Origin: Funneliformis mosseae
Lineage: Eukaryota; Glomeromycota; Glomeromycetes; Glomerales; Glomeraceae
Reading direction: 5' to 3'
Length of the DNA stretch: 28,684 nt
Assembly (NCBI GenBank): GCA_910592005.1
Contig: CAJVPP010000622.1
Span: forward strand, 1-28,684
The notes under the pieces are model-generated. The model was not told where the DNA came from, did no database searches, and worked only from the letters and a program-made list of their open reading frames with translations. The position numbers and the translations under genes were made by a program. Of this stretch, positions 1-10,938 are shown piece by piece. How positions within the stretch are numbered: the first letter of the stretch is position 1; every line of letters starts with the position of its first letter.

Positions 1-453
1 TATACAAAACTTTGGATCTAATTCTATTACTAAATTAAGATAAAGTACAACTTAATAAACTACAGAAACCTTGTAAATATTGTTAACTTAATTAACAAGT
101 TTAACTAAGTAAACTACATTAACTATATAAACATATTTAATTTCGTTAACGGCGTTACTATCAGTTTCGTTGTTATGATAGTTTTTGTCGTTTCAGTTAT
201 TTCTGTCATTTTCGTAATTTTGGCCGGTCGATCGCTAATTCGTGTTAAGGAATTACAGCTCCGTTTAGCAATGATCTACAGAATTATACTTAATAATCTT
301 TTTGAAATATCTCACTAAATATTAATCTAATCAGGTTAAGCTTATATTCATTGGAAAGTTCTCATCAAGATGGTTTTAATGATAATATTTTCATCAAAAT
401 ATTGATCATTAGTTCAAGAGTTATTTCATTTAACAATGTGAAGTGAGTGTTAT
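1..453. other. A+T-rich non-coding stretch
   Basis: No open frame or recognisable protein remnant was found on either strand. The part from about 140 to 240 is richer in TTTCG and GTCG words than its surroundings, but no inverted ends or target duplication could be seen. Confidence 0.5.
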
Positions 454-876
454 CTACTCACTATTTCTTAGTAATTTTTCTTGTACACGTCGCTTCTTAT
501 TATCAAATTCATCATACGCTAACATCCTATTTTTTAATAACTCTATGACTATATTGATTACCTATTTTATATCTTCCCTCAGACTCTGATTCAGTTCCTG
601 ATTTTTCGCCTAAAAATAAATCAAATAATTAGCAAAGCCAGAACAAAGATCATGACAAGAGTTGTCCTATGAATCTGTTCCATAATAGAAAATTTTTCTC
701 ATACCAGTCGACATAATTCTATATAGATAGTTGTAATCCTCGATCTTAAATGCTTTGTCCGCAGTTCGCTTCTTCTTGTTCATGTAGAAGGAACTCTCGA
801 GTTATTTTATATTTTGAAGGTAACCAATCTTAACATTTTGTGGTTTTTTCTCAGTGATACACAAAGAATCTTCCAT
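454..876 (-). pseudogene. decayed ORF of unknown family, coiled-coil-like C-terminus
   Basis: Read from the ATG at 876, one minus-strand frame stays coherent for about 140 codons and is broken only by TAA and TAG codons (four of them) before a final TAG at 454. Between the stops the residues look protein-like: a basic stretch (MNKKKRTADKAFKIEDYNYL), then a charged helical tail rich in Lys, Glu, Asn and Gln that could form a coiled coil. Each internal stop is one transition away from CAA, CAG or TGG, the same pattern as in the neighbouring dead genes. I do not recognise the family. It lies on the same strand as the F-box/LRR cluster. It could be chance in an A+T-rich region, but the length of clean frame between stops argues against that. 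Confidence 0.4.
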
Positions 877-1343
877 CCCAGTTATAGAGTAATCAATTCT
901 TTCAGATACGTGTAATATAGATAAAATAAATTTGCAACATGTTAGAAACTATTACAAAAAAATGTTAGCTCATCTTCGATCACTTTGCCAAGAAATTTTA
1001 GCGAACTTGGTTCGCCCAAATAATGCCACAAAAAAATACCACATATCTGGATTGAATTGCTTAATGCTCGTTATATCCACACTGTTAACTTTATATTTGC
1101 AAAGTACTATACATCTTTTAATTCTTCCAGCGTTTTGTACAATGAGAAATTTTGTAATTTTTGTTCTGATATCTCTTCAATAAAATCCGCTCCACAGTGA
1201 ATAAAAAAAATCTAATTAATGATCATATAAAACACCTCTTAACATACTCTAGACTAGTTAGATTAGTTAGTCAGTACGTCATCTAAAACTATTGCAATTG
1301 TATTGAAATTAAGTTACCTGTGTATCTGATGTAAGGCTGAATT
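877..1343. other. intergenic stretch, no gene seen
   Basis: A plus-strand open frame at 932-1183 has no recognisable composition and is treated as chance. No repeat structure was found. Confidence 0.4.
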
Positions 1344-2168
1344 CTAACTATCTCGCATACTTAGATCTAAAAAGCTCTGAAGATCCTGAGCTAAAATTTG
1401 ATTATTAAATATCCTAATAAGATCAAGAGGCGTTAAAATTTCCACAAAATTCTCTACGTGGATATTTGGATTTAGTTTATTTACAGCTTCTTTACTAACA
1501 TTGTAATATCCTCTTAAATTAAGATATTTTAAATTAAAACACGAACTAACAATCTTTTTAATCATTATATCAGTAATTTTATAAAAGGAAATGTCAAGAT
1601 GTCAGAGCTTTGAAGAGGAATGAATAACATTGTAAATTAATATTTCAGAAAACTCTGTGCAATTAAAAATATTTAGACATTCTAATTTATGACATAAATC
1701 TGCGATTGCAGTTAGATCTTTATTAATTTTCCATTGAAATAAATTACTTAAAACGGATATATTAAGATACTTCAAATTTAGGTATGATTCTACTATTAGC
1801 TTTAGAACTTTTTCAACGAATTCAGACTTCATACTTCCTTCAAAATTTAAATGAATTATATTTTAGAACTTGCATACAATACTTTTGATTTTTTTATTTG
1901 AAAGCCGATAATCTGATATTTTAATATGAGTTAATTTTGAGCTATAAATTGGTTTACGCCCTCCTCTGAATACTATTTTTAAAAATCTTTTTAATTGAGT
2001 TCAATCATCTACACCATTTAACTCAATGTGTTTCTATAGAATAGAAATACCACATCTGTATCACAATCAGCAAACAACTAGAGTGGAGTAAAGAGATTTA
2101 TCTATCAATAAGAAATGTAAAATATGTTCTAGTAATTCCTATATATTAAAAACACTTGTATATACCAT
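1344..2168 (-). pseudogene. F-box/LRR protein, copy A (dead)
   Basis: Degraded copy of an F-box plus leucine-rich-repeat protein, the family that acts as substrate receptor of SCF ubiquitin ligases. Read from the ATG at 2168, an F-box-like N-terminus (LEHILHFLLIDKSLYSTLVV) is followed by 26-residue RNI/AMN1-type repeats with the NLKYLNIS-type pattern, ending in FLDLSMRDS. The frame is continuous with copies B and C, but carries in-frame stops: TGA and TGA in the F-box, TAG, TGA, TAA (1865-1863, where copy C has CAA), a TGA near 1600 and the final TAG. No frameshift is needed to follow it. Comparison with copy C shows the changes are almost all C-to-T or G-to-A. It is the most heavily mutated of the three copies. 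Confidence 0.85.
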
Positions 2169-2252
2169 GCGAAGTGCCTCTGGCTAAATAATGTATATTA
2201 TATGCCATATCTTTAATCAAAAAAATAAATACAAAGCTTTAGACTAACTAGA

Positions 2253-3457
2253 TTATTCAGACTCTGATTCAGTTTCAGAGCTAGAAGATTCTGAATTAGA
2301 ATAGCAGTAATCTTTATCAAAATTTTCAATATGAATATTTGGATTTAGCTAATCTATGGCTTTTTTGCTAATATTTTCACATTCTTCCAAATCTAAAGAT
2401 TTTAAATTGAGACATGAGCGAGCAATTTCTTCGATAGTCTTACTTGTAATATTGCAATAACTAAGATTGAGATGTTGAAGCTTTGGGCAGGAACGTATAA
2501 CATTACAAATTGATGGCTCACTAACAAAATCACAGCAACACAGATCGAGGTATTCTAATTTATGACAAGAATGAGCCAGTGCTTTAGTAACTCTATCAGT
2601 AATATCATTACTATCGATTTCTAAGTGTCTTAAATTCAGAGATCCTTTAATGATGGCTATAATCAATTCATCATTCCACAAAGCCATAGCCCCACTAAAC
2701 TCAAGATACTCTATTTTGAAGTGTTTTCGCATCAAAGTACTAGCATCTTTGACATCCCCCTACTATATAAAATATCAAGATTTCGTAAATTTGAGCATGA
2801 GTTTAAGATGCAACTTATAGATTTATCTGTAATCCAACATGCTTCGGCAAAATGGAACTCTTGCAAATCATGGCAATTATCTGCAATTACAAACAAAGAT
2901 TTATCAGTAATATTTCTGCAGTAGGAAATATTTAGATATTTTAATTTATAGCATAATTCTACAATCGCATATATACCTTTATCAGTTATTTCTTGGGCAT
3001 CCCACAGATTGAGATATCTCAAATTAGGATACGATTCCGCTATTATAAATAGTGATTTATCACCAAAACCTATACTTTCTTTGAAATCTAAATGAATTAT
3101 ATTCAGAAATGTATTCGCAATACTTTTTATTTTTTTATCTGAAAGCGAATAGTAATAAGTAATTTCTAGATGGGTTGTATTCGAAACATTAGCTGACTTA
3201 TTCTTTTCACACATTATTTTTACAAATATTTCCCATTGAGTACGATTTCTCTCACTATAAGTATATCCATCTGGAAAATAGTGCTCATATCTCAGGTCAT
3301 TCCCCTTTAGTTCGATATATTTCCATAAGCTAGGAATAGCATATCTATACTAAAATCAGTTAACAAATAGAGTGGGGTAAAGAGATTTATCTATCGCTAA
3401 AAAATGTAAAATCTGTTCTAGTAGTTCTGGTAAATAAAAGATGCTAGATTGCGTCAT
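2253..3457 (-). pseudogene. F-box/LRR protein, copy B (dead), acidic tail
   Basis: Second copy of the F-box/LRR family, about 400 codons. From the ATG at 3457 the F-box reads YLPELLEQILHFLAIDKS and continues through YAIPSLWKYIELKG, then about ten leucine-rich repeats of the Cys-containing RNI type (for example YLNLWDAQEITDKGIYAI). It is broken by a TGA and a TAG (3352-3350, TGG in copy C) inside the F-box, by one missing G in the G-run at 2756-2760, which shifts the frame, and by a TAG near 2355 where copy C has Gln. Beyond the last stop the frame reads on into a Ser/Glu-rich tail (SNSESSSSETESESE) ending with TAA at 2253; the other copies do not have that tail. Its repeats are less decayed than in copy A. 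Confidence 0.85.
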
Positions 3458-3546
3458 GCGAAGCGTCTCGTGCTAAATATTCTGTTTATATGTTATATCT
3501 TTAAATGAAAAAATAATAAAATACCTTCAAGAAAATCATGCGATCA

Positions 3547-3807
3547 TTACTCTAGGATAAGTCTTTCCAGTATCTCATCTAACGCAAATGCTTGTAAACC
3601 ATCCATAAGAACTTTAAATATATTCTCAGGTGATAATCCTTTTAATAATGCATATTTAAGAAAATTTTTATTATAGTCTAAACTCTTGTTACACTCTTCT
3701 AGCTTCGAATAAAAATTCTTAACTGTATTTTCACCTTGAACCAATAATATAGTACGAAAATTAAAAAGAGTCTTTCTTTTAGACCATTCAAGATCTACCT
3801 CCTTTAC
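3547..3807 (-). pseudogene. retrotransposon gag-like fragment
   Basis: An open stretch of about 86 codons starts after a TAG at 3810-3808. It has the layout of the retrotransposon gag domain: a Trp-containing start (EVDLEWSKRKTLFNF), then ENTVKNFYSKLEECNK and a GLSPENIFKVLMDG motif followed by an amphipathic end. In the gag family this region is the capsid-like part that packages element RNA. There is no nucleocapsid zinc knuckle or polymerase attached, so it is a scrap. It lies between F-box/LRR copies B and C. It may belong to the same family as the gag-protease gene at 4969-5977, but that is inference. Confidence 0.5.
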
Positions 3808-3929
3808 CTATATATTATTTATACTAGCTAATCTATATTTTTTGTCGCACAGGGTATAACCCAACAAAAAATCTTCTGTACTGATCACTGATCCAGGTTA
3901 GTTAAATCGATAAAGTATCACCATTCTGC

Positions 3930-4880
3930 TTAATTGGCTAGTATTTTATCGAAATAATTTCTTAGTGATCGTTTGATAGGGTGCTGGAATATCAGATCTA
4001 AAGTCTGCGTCAAATTCTGATTATTACGCATACTTAGATCTAAAAGTCTCTGAAATCTCTGAGCTAAAATCTCTCTACTAGCAACATTATTCTGTGTAAG
4101 ATGATTTCTAACCATCCCAATGAGATCAGGAGACATTATAATTTTCACAAAATTATCAACATAAATATTCAGATTAAGTGAAACGAGCTGATTTACAGCT
4201 TCTTTGCTAATATTATTACACCCTTCCAAATTGAGATACTTTATGTTAAGACACGAGCCAGCAATTTCTTTGATAGTTATATCGGTAATTTTACAAAAGC
4301 TGAGGTCAAGATGCTGGAGCCTTGGGTAAGAACGAATAACATTACAAATTGATGTTTCAGAAAACTCTGTACAATTAGAGATATTTAGATATTCTAGTTT
4401 GTAGCACAATTATGCAATTGCAGTTAGACCTTTATCAATTTTCTATTGAAATAAATTACTTAAAACAGATATATTAAGATACTTCAAATTTGGGTATGAT
4501 TCTGCTATTAGCTTTAGAACTTTTCCAACAGACTCAGACTTTATACTTCCTTCAAAATCTAAATGAATTATATTTTGGAACCTGCGTACAATACTTTTGA
4601 TTTTTTTATTTGAAAGCCGATAGTCTGATATTTTAATATGAGTTAATTTTGAGCTATAAATTGGTTTACACCCTCCTCCAGATACTATTTTTAAAAATCT
4701 TTTTAATCGAGTTCGATTATTCACACCATTTAGCTCAATGCATTTCTATAGAATAGGAACACTGCATCTGTACCACAATCAGGATACAAATAGGGTAAAA
4801 TACAGTGTCTTATCTATTTCAAGAAAATATAGAATCTGCTCTAATAGTTCTAGTAAATTAAAAATGCTTGAATGTGCCAT
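3930..4880 (-). pseudogene. F-box/LRR protein, copy C (dead)
   Basis: Third and best preserved copy, about 316 codons. From the ATG at 4880 the F-box (LLELLEQILYFLEIDKTLYF) leads through a GGGCKPIYSSKLTHIKISDY linker into six or more leucine-rich repeats ([36 protein letters not shown]) and a C-terminal [20 protein letters not shown] segment. In-frame stops are a TGA in the F-box shared with copies A and B, a TAG shared with copy A, a TAG after LSNLFQ (TGG in copy A) and a TAA before LCYKLEY. No frameshift is seen. Since every loss is a nonsense transition, the protein was probably intact until recently. Confidence 0.85.
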
Positions 4881-4968
4881 GCGACACATTTCTAGCTAAA
4901 TATTCTATTTTATATGTTGTATCTTTAAACAAAAAAATAAAATTAGCCGAGCCTAGTTCACTGATAGA

Positions 4969-5977
4969 TCACTGCTCCGGACTATTGATTGGGTTGGAAA
5001 AATCAGTCATAGCTCAGATCTGACTATCAGATAATGTCGAAATGTAATTTACTTCTTCGAATGAGATCACAAAATTATCATCTAATAATAGTTTTGAATC
5101 ACATATATCTAAAGTTGCACCATTTTCTCAAAACTAAGGTCCTCCTAAAATTAAATCAGATCTCAGCCAATCTGATCCAGGAACTATAAATTTAATAAGT
5201 GTGCTTTTGTGCTTCTCACCATCTTCAAAACCAATATGCAGATTGACTTTTCCTAATGTAGAATAGGATACATCCGGAGTTACAATGCTATTGCTTTTAC
5301 TGTGATTTGTAATTTCTAATTCACTAATATGTTTTTGGCTAATGCAATTTACATCAGCACTTGTATCAATTGATGCCTCAATAGGGATATTTTTTTCGAC
5401 TATACAATTCACAAATACCATTTTATTATGACATATATAATATTCAAATATAAAATTAAAACCTCTATTCAACACCTGATTTTTCAAATCCTTCTGGCTC
5501 AATCATTTCAAACTACTACTCGCTTAACCTTTCTTGGTCGTGCTCTTTTTCGTTACTTATGAGAACAGCCCCTTCTTACCTGGTACCCATGGGACTCCTC
5601 AACTATTTCACTCAAATCAGATTCTTCAGAAGATTCAGACGAATAGGAGAAATCCTTATTCTTTTTTTGACCCTTTTCACTAATCAGCAAGGGAACTATT
5701 TCTTGTATTAAATCAACCATAGTTTCCCTATCTACACATTCATTCAGATCTTCTAATTCGATTTTTAAGGATCTTATGTCTTTTTCAGTCTTTTTACCCT
5801 CTTTTCTAAAGTGTTATATTGGAAATGACAACCTTCGAATTGTTTCTTTAATTCCTCTGTTATACTAAAAACTCTATTACATACTTCTGCATTTAACTGG
5901 GCTATTTATTCTGTATTTGGGATAACTTCCTGCTCACTAGCTATACTATCAGATAAATGCTTTTGATCAGTTACCAT
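4969..5977 (-). pseudogene. gag/aspartic-protease (retropepsin-like) gene, decayed
   Basis: The N-terminal part from the ATG at 5977 is a charged coiled-coil segment (EELKKQFEGCHFQYNTLEKR, then after a frame slip KDIRSLKIELEDLNECVD) and a Ser/Glu-rich linker near 5630. The second part, open at 5502-5134, is a retropepsin-like protease: active-site triad region ASIDTSADVNCIS, hydrophobic strands, and the C-terminal LILGGP motif followed, after a TAG and a TGA, by ENGATLDICDSKLLL, which matches the usual ILGRPWL-x-GA end of gag-protease domains. The TAG and TGA stand where Trp and Arg are expected. A stop separates the two halves and there is no reverse transcriptase, so this is a gag-protease remnant or a domesticated protease that later died. 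Confidence 0.65.
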
Positions 5978-6062
5978 TTTCGTGATATATTCTATATGCT
6001 AGATCTTGCCTCGAACGAAAAAATAAAATTAATAAATAATATCTAACCCATCTAGTATGTGA

Positions 6063-7217
6063 TTAGTTTTCATTGAAGAGCATGAATGGGTTTGCTTGAT
6101 CGTAAGGCATTTCACGAGGTCTGTAATTTACTATAGTATACCTCTGCGATAGCGCAGTATTATTTTTAGGACTATGTCGAAGTGCTTGACTAGCGATAGT
6201 ATTAGCTTTCGATAGATTCCTAATCCCACTCGCTACAACTGCAAATACAGCTCCTAAATTACGTAAGGAATTAGGAAGTAATGGCTTACCAGTTTCGAGA
6301 AGAAATTCAGTTTTTTTCAAAAACCTACTTAAGATTCCAGTTCCAGACGTCCCTGGATTTCCTAACTGTTTAGAAGATATTGCTTCCTGAATCCATGTAA
6401 GCAATTGCTTTGCCTGTTTCTCGTTCTTTTTAAGTGATCTAAACACCCGAGAAATATCCTGTTGACCTCAGTTTTTTATGTATCCTGTTATACCTCCATT
6501 AGATATACGCAAATTTTTAATTTCAGCTGGATGGATACAGTGCATAATCATTACATCAGCTAAGGCCTGTTTGTTAGGTGTATTAAATACATCATACGAA
6601 TCCAGTCTCTCCTTAACCGATTCTAACGAGAAGTGGTCCAGATAATGAATTCCTTCATCTTCGCATAATAAACTCTTTTTCTTTTAGATTTTATTCAATA
6701 AAATAGTTATCTCTGGAATCTTCGTAGCTTCGATTATTGCCTCTGAGGCATTAAGCTTTTGCAATTCTGTTTGGAACCTACTGAGACTAGATGTATAGGT
6801 AACTGGATTAGGGGATGTCTCAGTTAATGCTTTAGCTATAACTTTTACTTCTTTTTTACCAAAGCTATCTCGCATAATACGCTGAGCTGTTTCTCTAATA
6901 GTTTCTCTTTCTGGAATAATATCAGATACTTGGCAGACGCTTTTAGCACAGCATATATTCACTTCCACTTCTGCCCCTCCTTCTTTGGGGGTTACTTGAT
7001 TTTTAGTTCGACCAGTTCTTTGAGAAGGTGTCAACGCAAATGCTTGTTCTTTACTAAAGTTATATCCTTTTTGAAGACGATCGTGAGTCTGACGTCTTTT
7101 CTCTCTATCACCTGGTAAGAGCTCAAGTATTTCTAACGCATACTGGCTAAGCTCTTCGAGACTCATTTCATTGGTGAGTTCGTGGTCTGTAACGAACTTG
7201 GTTGTAATAGCAGACAT
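6063..7217 (-). pseudogene. tyrosine-recombinase-like protein, two nonsense codons
   Basis: One frame of 385 codons from the ATG at 7217, interrupted only by TAA at 6686-6684 (codon 178) and TGA at 6470-6468 (codon 250). Residues 1-225 are charged and helical and would be the DNA-binding arm. The rest resembles a tyrosine recombinase catalytic domain: MIMHCIHPAEIKNLRI (codon 229 is His where the first catalytic Arg is expected, a CGT-to-CAT change), NSLRNLGAVFAV (Arg 319), then ALRHSPKNNTALSQRY (His 348, candidate nucleophile Tyr 360). These enzymes cut and rejoin DNA through a phosphotyrosine and drive Crypton-type and virophage-type integration. I recognise the family as recurrent in Rhizophagus-like genomes; the recombinase assignment rests on motif order and is not certain. 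It lies directly downstream of the primase-helicase gene on the same strand. Confidence 0.6.
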
Positions 7218-7220
7218 GTT

Positions 7221-7285
7221 GTGATAAGTAGACTATAGTGGTAATTAGATTAATCTGTGATATTCAGATTATATATTGTGGGATA
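7221..7285. repeat. 19-bp repeat units upstream of the recombinase gene
   Basis: About three degenerate tandem units sit immediately 5' of the recombinase-like start codon, the clearest being TTAGATTAATCTGTGATAT followed by TCAGATTATATATTGTGGG. They match the 19-bp unit of the array at 12421-12705 (consensus TTAGATTATAGTGTGATAT). Position suggests an operator or a recombinase-binding site; this is inference. Confidence 0.5.
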
Positions 7286-7498
7286 AAGTTCAATTCGAAA
7301 AAATTATTCTGATAATTCACTACTTCATAGTCAATTGGCAAAAAAGAATATTATAACTAATTGCGAGTTCTCTATAAGGCCACGAGTTCTGGCCAGAATA
7401 TCTTTTATATATATTTGAAAATTACGGGTAGATAGGATATGCGAAAAAAAATAATAATAATCCTTCTCAAAATAAATCTTTGATTGAGAGAGGGCTCT

Positions 7499-10400
7499 TT
7501 ACCAAAGCATACCATTCTTCTGGAGTATGCTTATTGTTTTTTTCCATTTCTCATCGGTATTAAGCCACAAGATTATGACTCTGTTATCCTTGAGCCTGCG
7601 ACAGATAATTTCTTCCCCTATCAATCTTTCACGTACCGTCATATCCATATCTTCTTTAGGATCATCCTTCATCTCTATAGCCTAATTACACATTCGTGAA
7701 TCCATTTCCATCCTATCCTAGAATGTGGGTGAATCGTGTTTATCTTTCTTTGTGATGGTTACGAACTTTTCAGGATCTTCACCGAACTCGACTGCCCTTT
7801 TTCTGAGACGCTCTTCTCGCTGTTATCTAGCTAGAAGTATAGCAGACAATACTTGATTGATAGGCTTAGAAGAATCGCACTCGTCACTTATTTCTTTTAG
7901 AGGCATATCCACCACTTTGCTAATAGGCTCAATAGATTCGGGAAGCTTGCTAGTCTCAAGTTCATCTATTACTAGCTCAGGTGTTTAGAAGTCTCAGATG
8001 TGCCAGATAATGAAGCAACTAGAGCACGTGTATCTTCTACTACATAGTCAGAAAGAGTCTGAGCCAATTCGTCCTGTTTATCCGCCTTCTTATCCCTTAG
8101 AGGGAGTTTCTTTTCTGGTTGAGGTGAGGCTATTTTTGAGGAAGTGATTTCTGGCACATTGAATATGGGTATGTCTGTAGCCTCATTTTCGGATAAGTTG
8201 GGTTGTGGTGTATCAGAAAATTCTTCTATATCGTCTAAGCCAAATTCATAGAGCTTGGTTACGATCTTGGAGCAGTCAAAAATATATTGCCATTCCCTTC
8301 TTCCACTATTTGCCCTTTTACGTTCAATATTAATCTGTGAGAATTTTTTGCCAAAGATGTTGTTAGAAAATGGCTTTTCACTATTCCCTCCACACCATTC
8401 AACATAGTTCTGGTATAATGATATACAACTTGGCTTGGCTACTTGATCCTCATTCCATGAAAAAATATAATCAATTATAAATCGAATGGGATTAGGAAGC
8501 TGATCTCGCATGGTTTCTATCTTCATTTTAGTTGAAGGAATCTTTCGTGGCTTCTATCTCGAAAGATTAAGACTAAGCAAATATGACATAAAAGATCTAG
8601 GCGTATCGGAATGCTCAAGAATTTCTCCAAACTGATCAAAATATGTGAAATTATTTTTACAGCGAGGGGAGATATCTAAACATACAATATGTTCATCTTC
8701 CAACTCCACTCGAATTGGAGTATCGTGATTACTTAGAATCATAAATCTGGAAAAATAATTGCATTCCTGTGATTCGAGATCTTTACACTCAATTGAAACA
8801 TAGTCTTCTGTAATAAGAGATTTCAAGTGATCATTCGCCTTATGCCATTCCCCACTAGCCATTCCTGTTTTATTCATAATAATAAGTTTTTGTACTTAAA
8901 TGGGACTATTAAATCGTCCAAGAATCTTCCCTAGATCAGAGATCGAGTAAACAAGCTCTGGACTGAATAAGCTTTTTCAGATAAAATCAGTAATAATATT
9001 TTTTTCACAACATGGTGGAGAACGCAATACAAGAATAGTTTCAGGAATTGTACTTAGATACTGAATCAGGAATGCGAACCATTTCAGAACATATTCAGAA
9101 AGTTTTTTATCCTCATTACACCAGATATTTTCTATACGCCAGACGATCGGATTCACTAGATCATAATTAATATGGGAAGTCGGCTTTACTTTGAATCCTA
9201 AGAAGAGATTGAAGAATTCAGTTTTTGGTGAAATAGCATTTGAAGGATATAGTAGGAAATCGATATCTGCATAAGCAATCAAACTAGTATTGAATGCATT
9301 CTCCAGTAAAGATTGTAATTTTATAGCTTCCCTACCTAACTCGATGATATTAATGGTTAATTTACCGATATCTAACTTGAAGCCCATATCGAAGTATAGG
9401 TCACCATCAGATTTTTTATGCTTAAGAATCCATGTTTTCAAATTCTTTTGAATGCAGGCAATTGTTACTTGGATTGCATTATATACTTCATTTCGTGAAA
9501 ATCTTTTCTTAGAAATACACATGGATATTAAATTCCACCTATAGATGCCTGCCGAAACCTCCTCAAAATAATTTCGTCATACCCTTTTCTATGTTTTTAA
9601 TATAGTTTTGACAGTTTCGGCTTTTGTCGTATCAAATGGATTTCGTCGTATCCCTTATTATGATTTTAATATAGTTTCGTCTAAGTTTCGACTGTTATTA
9701 AGGGGTTTCGTCCCTCATCTATAATTCCACCATACAAAATAATCGTTAGGATTTGAAATTCTGGATTGTTCTAGTTTTACAGGACTTTAAAGCTTTTGTT
9801 CTCGATCCAAGGCAGTTTCGCTAATAGTAAGTTTTTTTGAAGGTTTTCTGAAGCTGGGTTCCCTATCATTGTTTGCCTAGTAGCAGAAAAAGCTATAGGA
9901 TTTTTTATTTCGAATAATATATGCATTATCACTATCATATTCTCGGTCATATATTGGACAGTGTGATGAAAAGATGCGCGATAGTGGAAATTTATCAGGA
10001 AAATTTTCAAATGAATATGAGAGACTATATCCTTCGATTCTAGCTTCTTGAAGTAATGTCTCTACCAATTCAAATTCAGCTTGAGTGATTTCACTATTCG
10101 TATCATCAAATCTTTGGACTTTTAGCTCTGAAATATCTAAAAGAGAACTTTTTACGACTTCTGATTCATCACTGGGTAGACGGATCATAAAGTCAAAGAT
10201 GCTTTCATCTTTTGGACAAATAGCTTTTTTACACGAACACGTTCTCCAGTCTTTTCGTCAGACTTGAGGGATCCAAGCATCCTAAGGAAAAAGACCTTTT
10301 ATTTGCGATATTATCAATAATATTATTTCCTTGTAGAGCTATCAGAAGTTTCTTACGAACAAGCTCAGTAAAAACTGCAACCTGAGCAATATTTGGAAGT

Positions 10401-10831
10401 CTCATGCCAGTAGTAGAAACATGGAGAGATATTTTTTTTGCATCACTACTACTGGCAATAACTATAGTTTTAGGATTCCACTTCAGGAATATCTTCAAAC
10501 ATGTCTTTCTAAAAGCAAGAATAAGTGAATCTAGTACCTCTTTGTGTGATAGCTTAGGTTCAATAGTATCAAGCACTTCTTGTGATAAATCAAAATCTAT
10601 AATAGGCTGAAATGGCTCATTTCCATCAATGAATTCATGTAAGGAATGGCCTTCACGATCTAAAAGTATTGCTTCTATCTCATCTGCATTATCTGCGCCT
10701 AGAAAATGCCTTAGCCTAACACTATCATCTCAAATTTTATATAGAGATGCACCTATATCAGAGGCTTTGAACTCACAATAGTAGGGGGTGGGCGCGTCGA
10801 AGAATTCTGAAAACTCGGATTATTCAGTCAT
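7499..10831 (-). pseudogene. NrS-1-type primase-polymerase/D5-like helicase, decayed
   Basis: A replication protein of about 1,050 codons. Domains in order: archaeo-eukaryotic primase core with motif I QPIIDFDLS (Asp79/Asp81) and motif II KKISLHVS (Ser135, His137); a zinc-ribbon remnant CPIYDREYDSDNAY..SFFCY, with one Cys turned to Tyr; a helicase domain with Walker A near 9012-8998 degraded to SPPCCEKN and Walker B-like KLIIMNKTG; a conserved RFMILSNHDTPIRVE arginine-finger region; a C-terminal winged-helix-like part (SLYQNYVEWCGGNSEKPFSN) and an acidic tail. Breaks: stops at 10822, 10732, 9879, 9789, 8979, 8898, 8556 and three in the tail; one-base losses near 10290, 10226 and 7980; and a MITE at 9540-9723. 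The start at 10831 is the first ATG before the domain. It diverges from the gene at 10939 across about 107 bp. The family primes and extends DNA and unwinds it; this copy cannot function. Confidence 0.8.
9540..9723. mobile_element. 184-bp MITE inserted in the primase-helicase gene
   Basis: Imperfect terminal inverted repeats start TATAGATG at both ends (left TATAGATGCCTGCCGAAACC, right read inward TATAGATGAGGGACGAAACC). The flanks are a perfect 8-bp direct repeat ATTCCACC at 9532-9539 and 9724-9731, the target-site duplication. Inside, a block of about 75 bp starting ATTTCGTC is present twice, diverged. Removing the element and one ATTCCACC joins the primase-helicase reading frame on both sides without a gap (…DYFVWWN then LISMCISKK…). 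Eight-base duplications are made by hAT, Merlin, P and KDZ-type transposases; the superfamily cannot be settled from the ends alone. It has no coding capacity. Confidence 0.85.
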
Positions 10832-10938
10832 TTTTTCAGATATATTATCAAAGTATACCAAAACTTAAGGTATATTAATCGTAAAAAAAAAGTTCAAAAT
10901 GAAATTAATTCCCCAAGATTATTAATTGATCTATACAA

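Larger units (their letters stand above)
1344..4925 (-). repeat. tandem triplication of an F-box/LRR gene unit
   Basis: Three diverged units have start codons at 2168, 3457 and 4880, so the spacing is about 1.29 and 1.42 kb. The similarity includes the upstream sequence: each ATG is preceded on the minus strand by an A+T-rich leader with matching words (GCTAAATA and a TATCTTTAA-like block with an A run). The duplications therefore carried the promoter region. A retrotransposon gag-like scrap at 3547-3807 sits between copies B and C. Confidence 0.8.

Noticed and set aside
140..240. Second copy of the 184-bp MITE
   Set aside because: It shares TTTCG-rich words, but no TATAGATG ends or flanking 8-bp duplication could be found.
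932..1183. 83-codon plus-strand ORF
   Set aside because: No domain, motif or neighbour supports it; composition is that of random A+T-rich sequence.
7484..7699. 71-codon plus-strand ORF
   Set aside because: It lies antisense to the C-terminal tail of the primase-helicase pseudogene, whose frame is better supported.
1344..10831. Stop codon reassignment (TGA or TAG read as sense)
   Set aside because: The intact genes in the same window use TGG for Trp, CAA/CAG for Gln and CGA for Arg and end at normal stops; the dead genes also carry frameshifts and lost catalytic residues.
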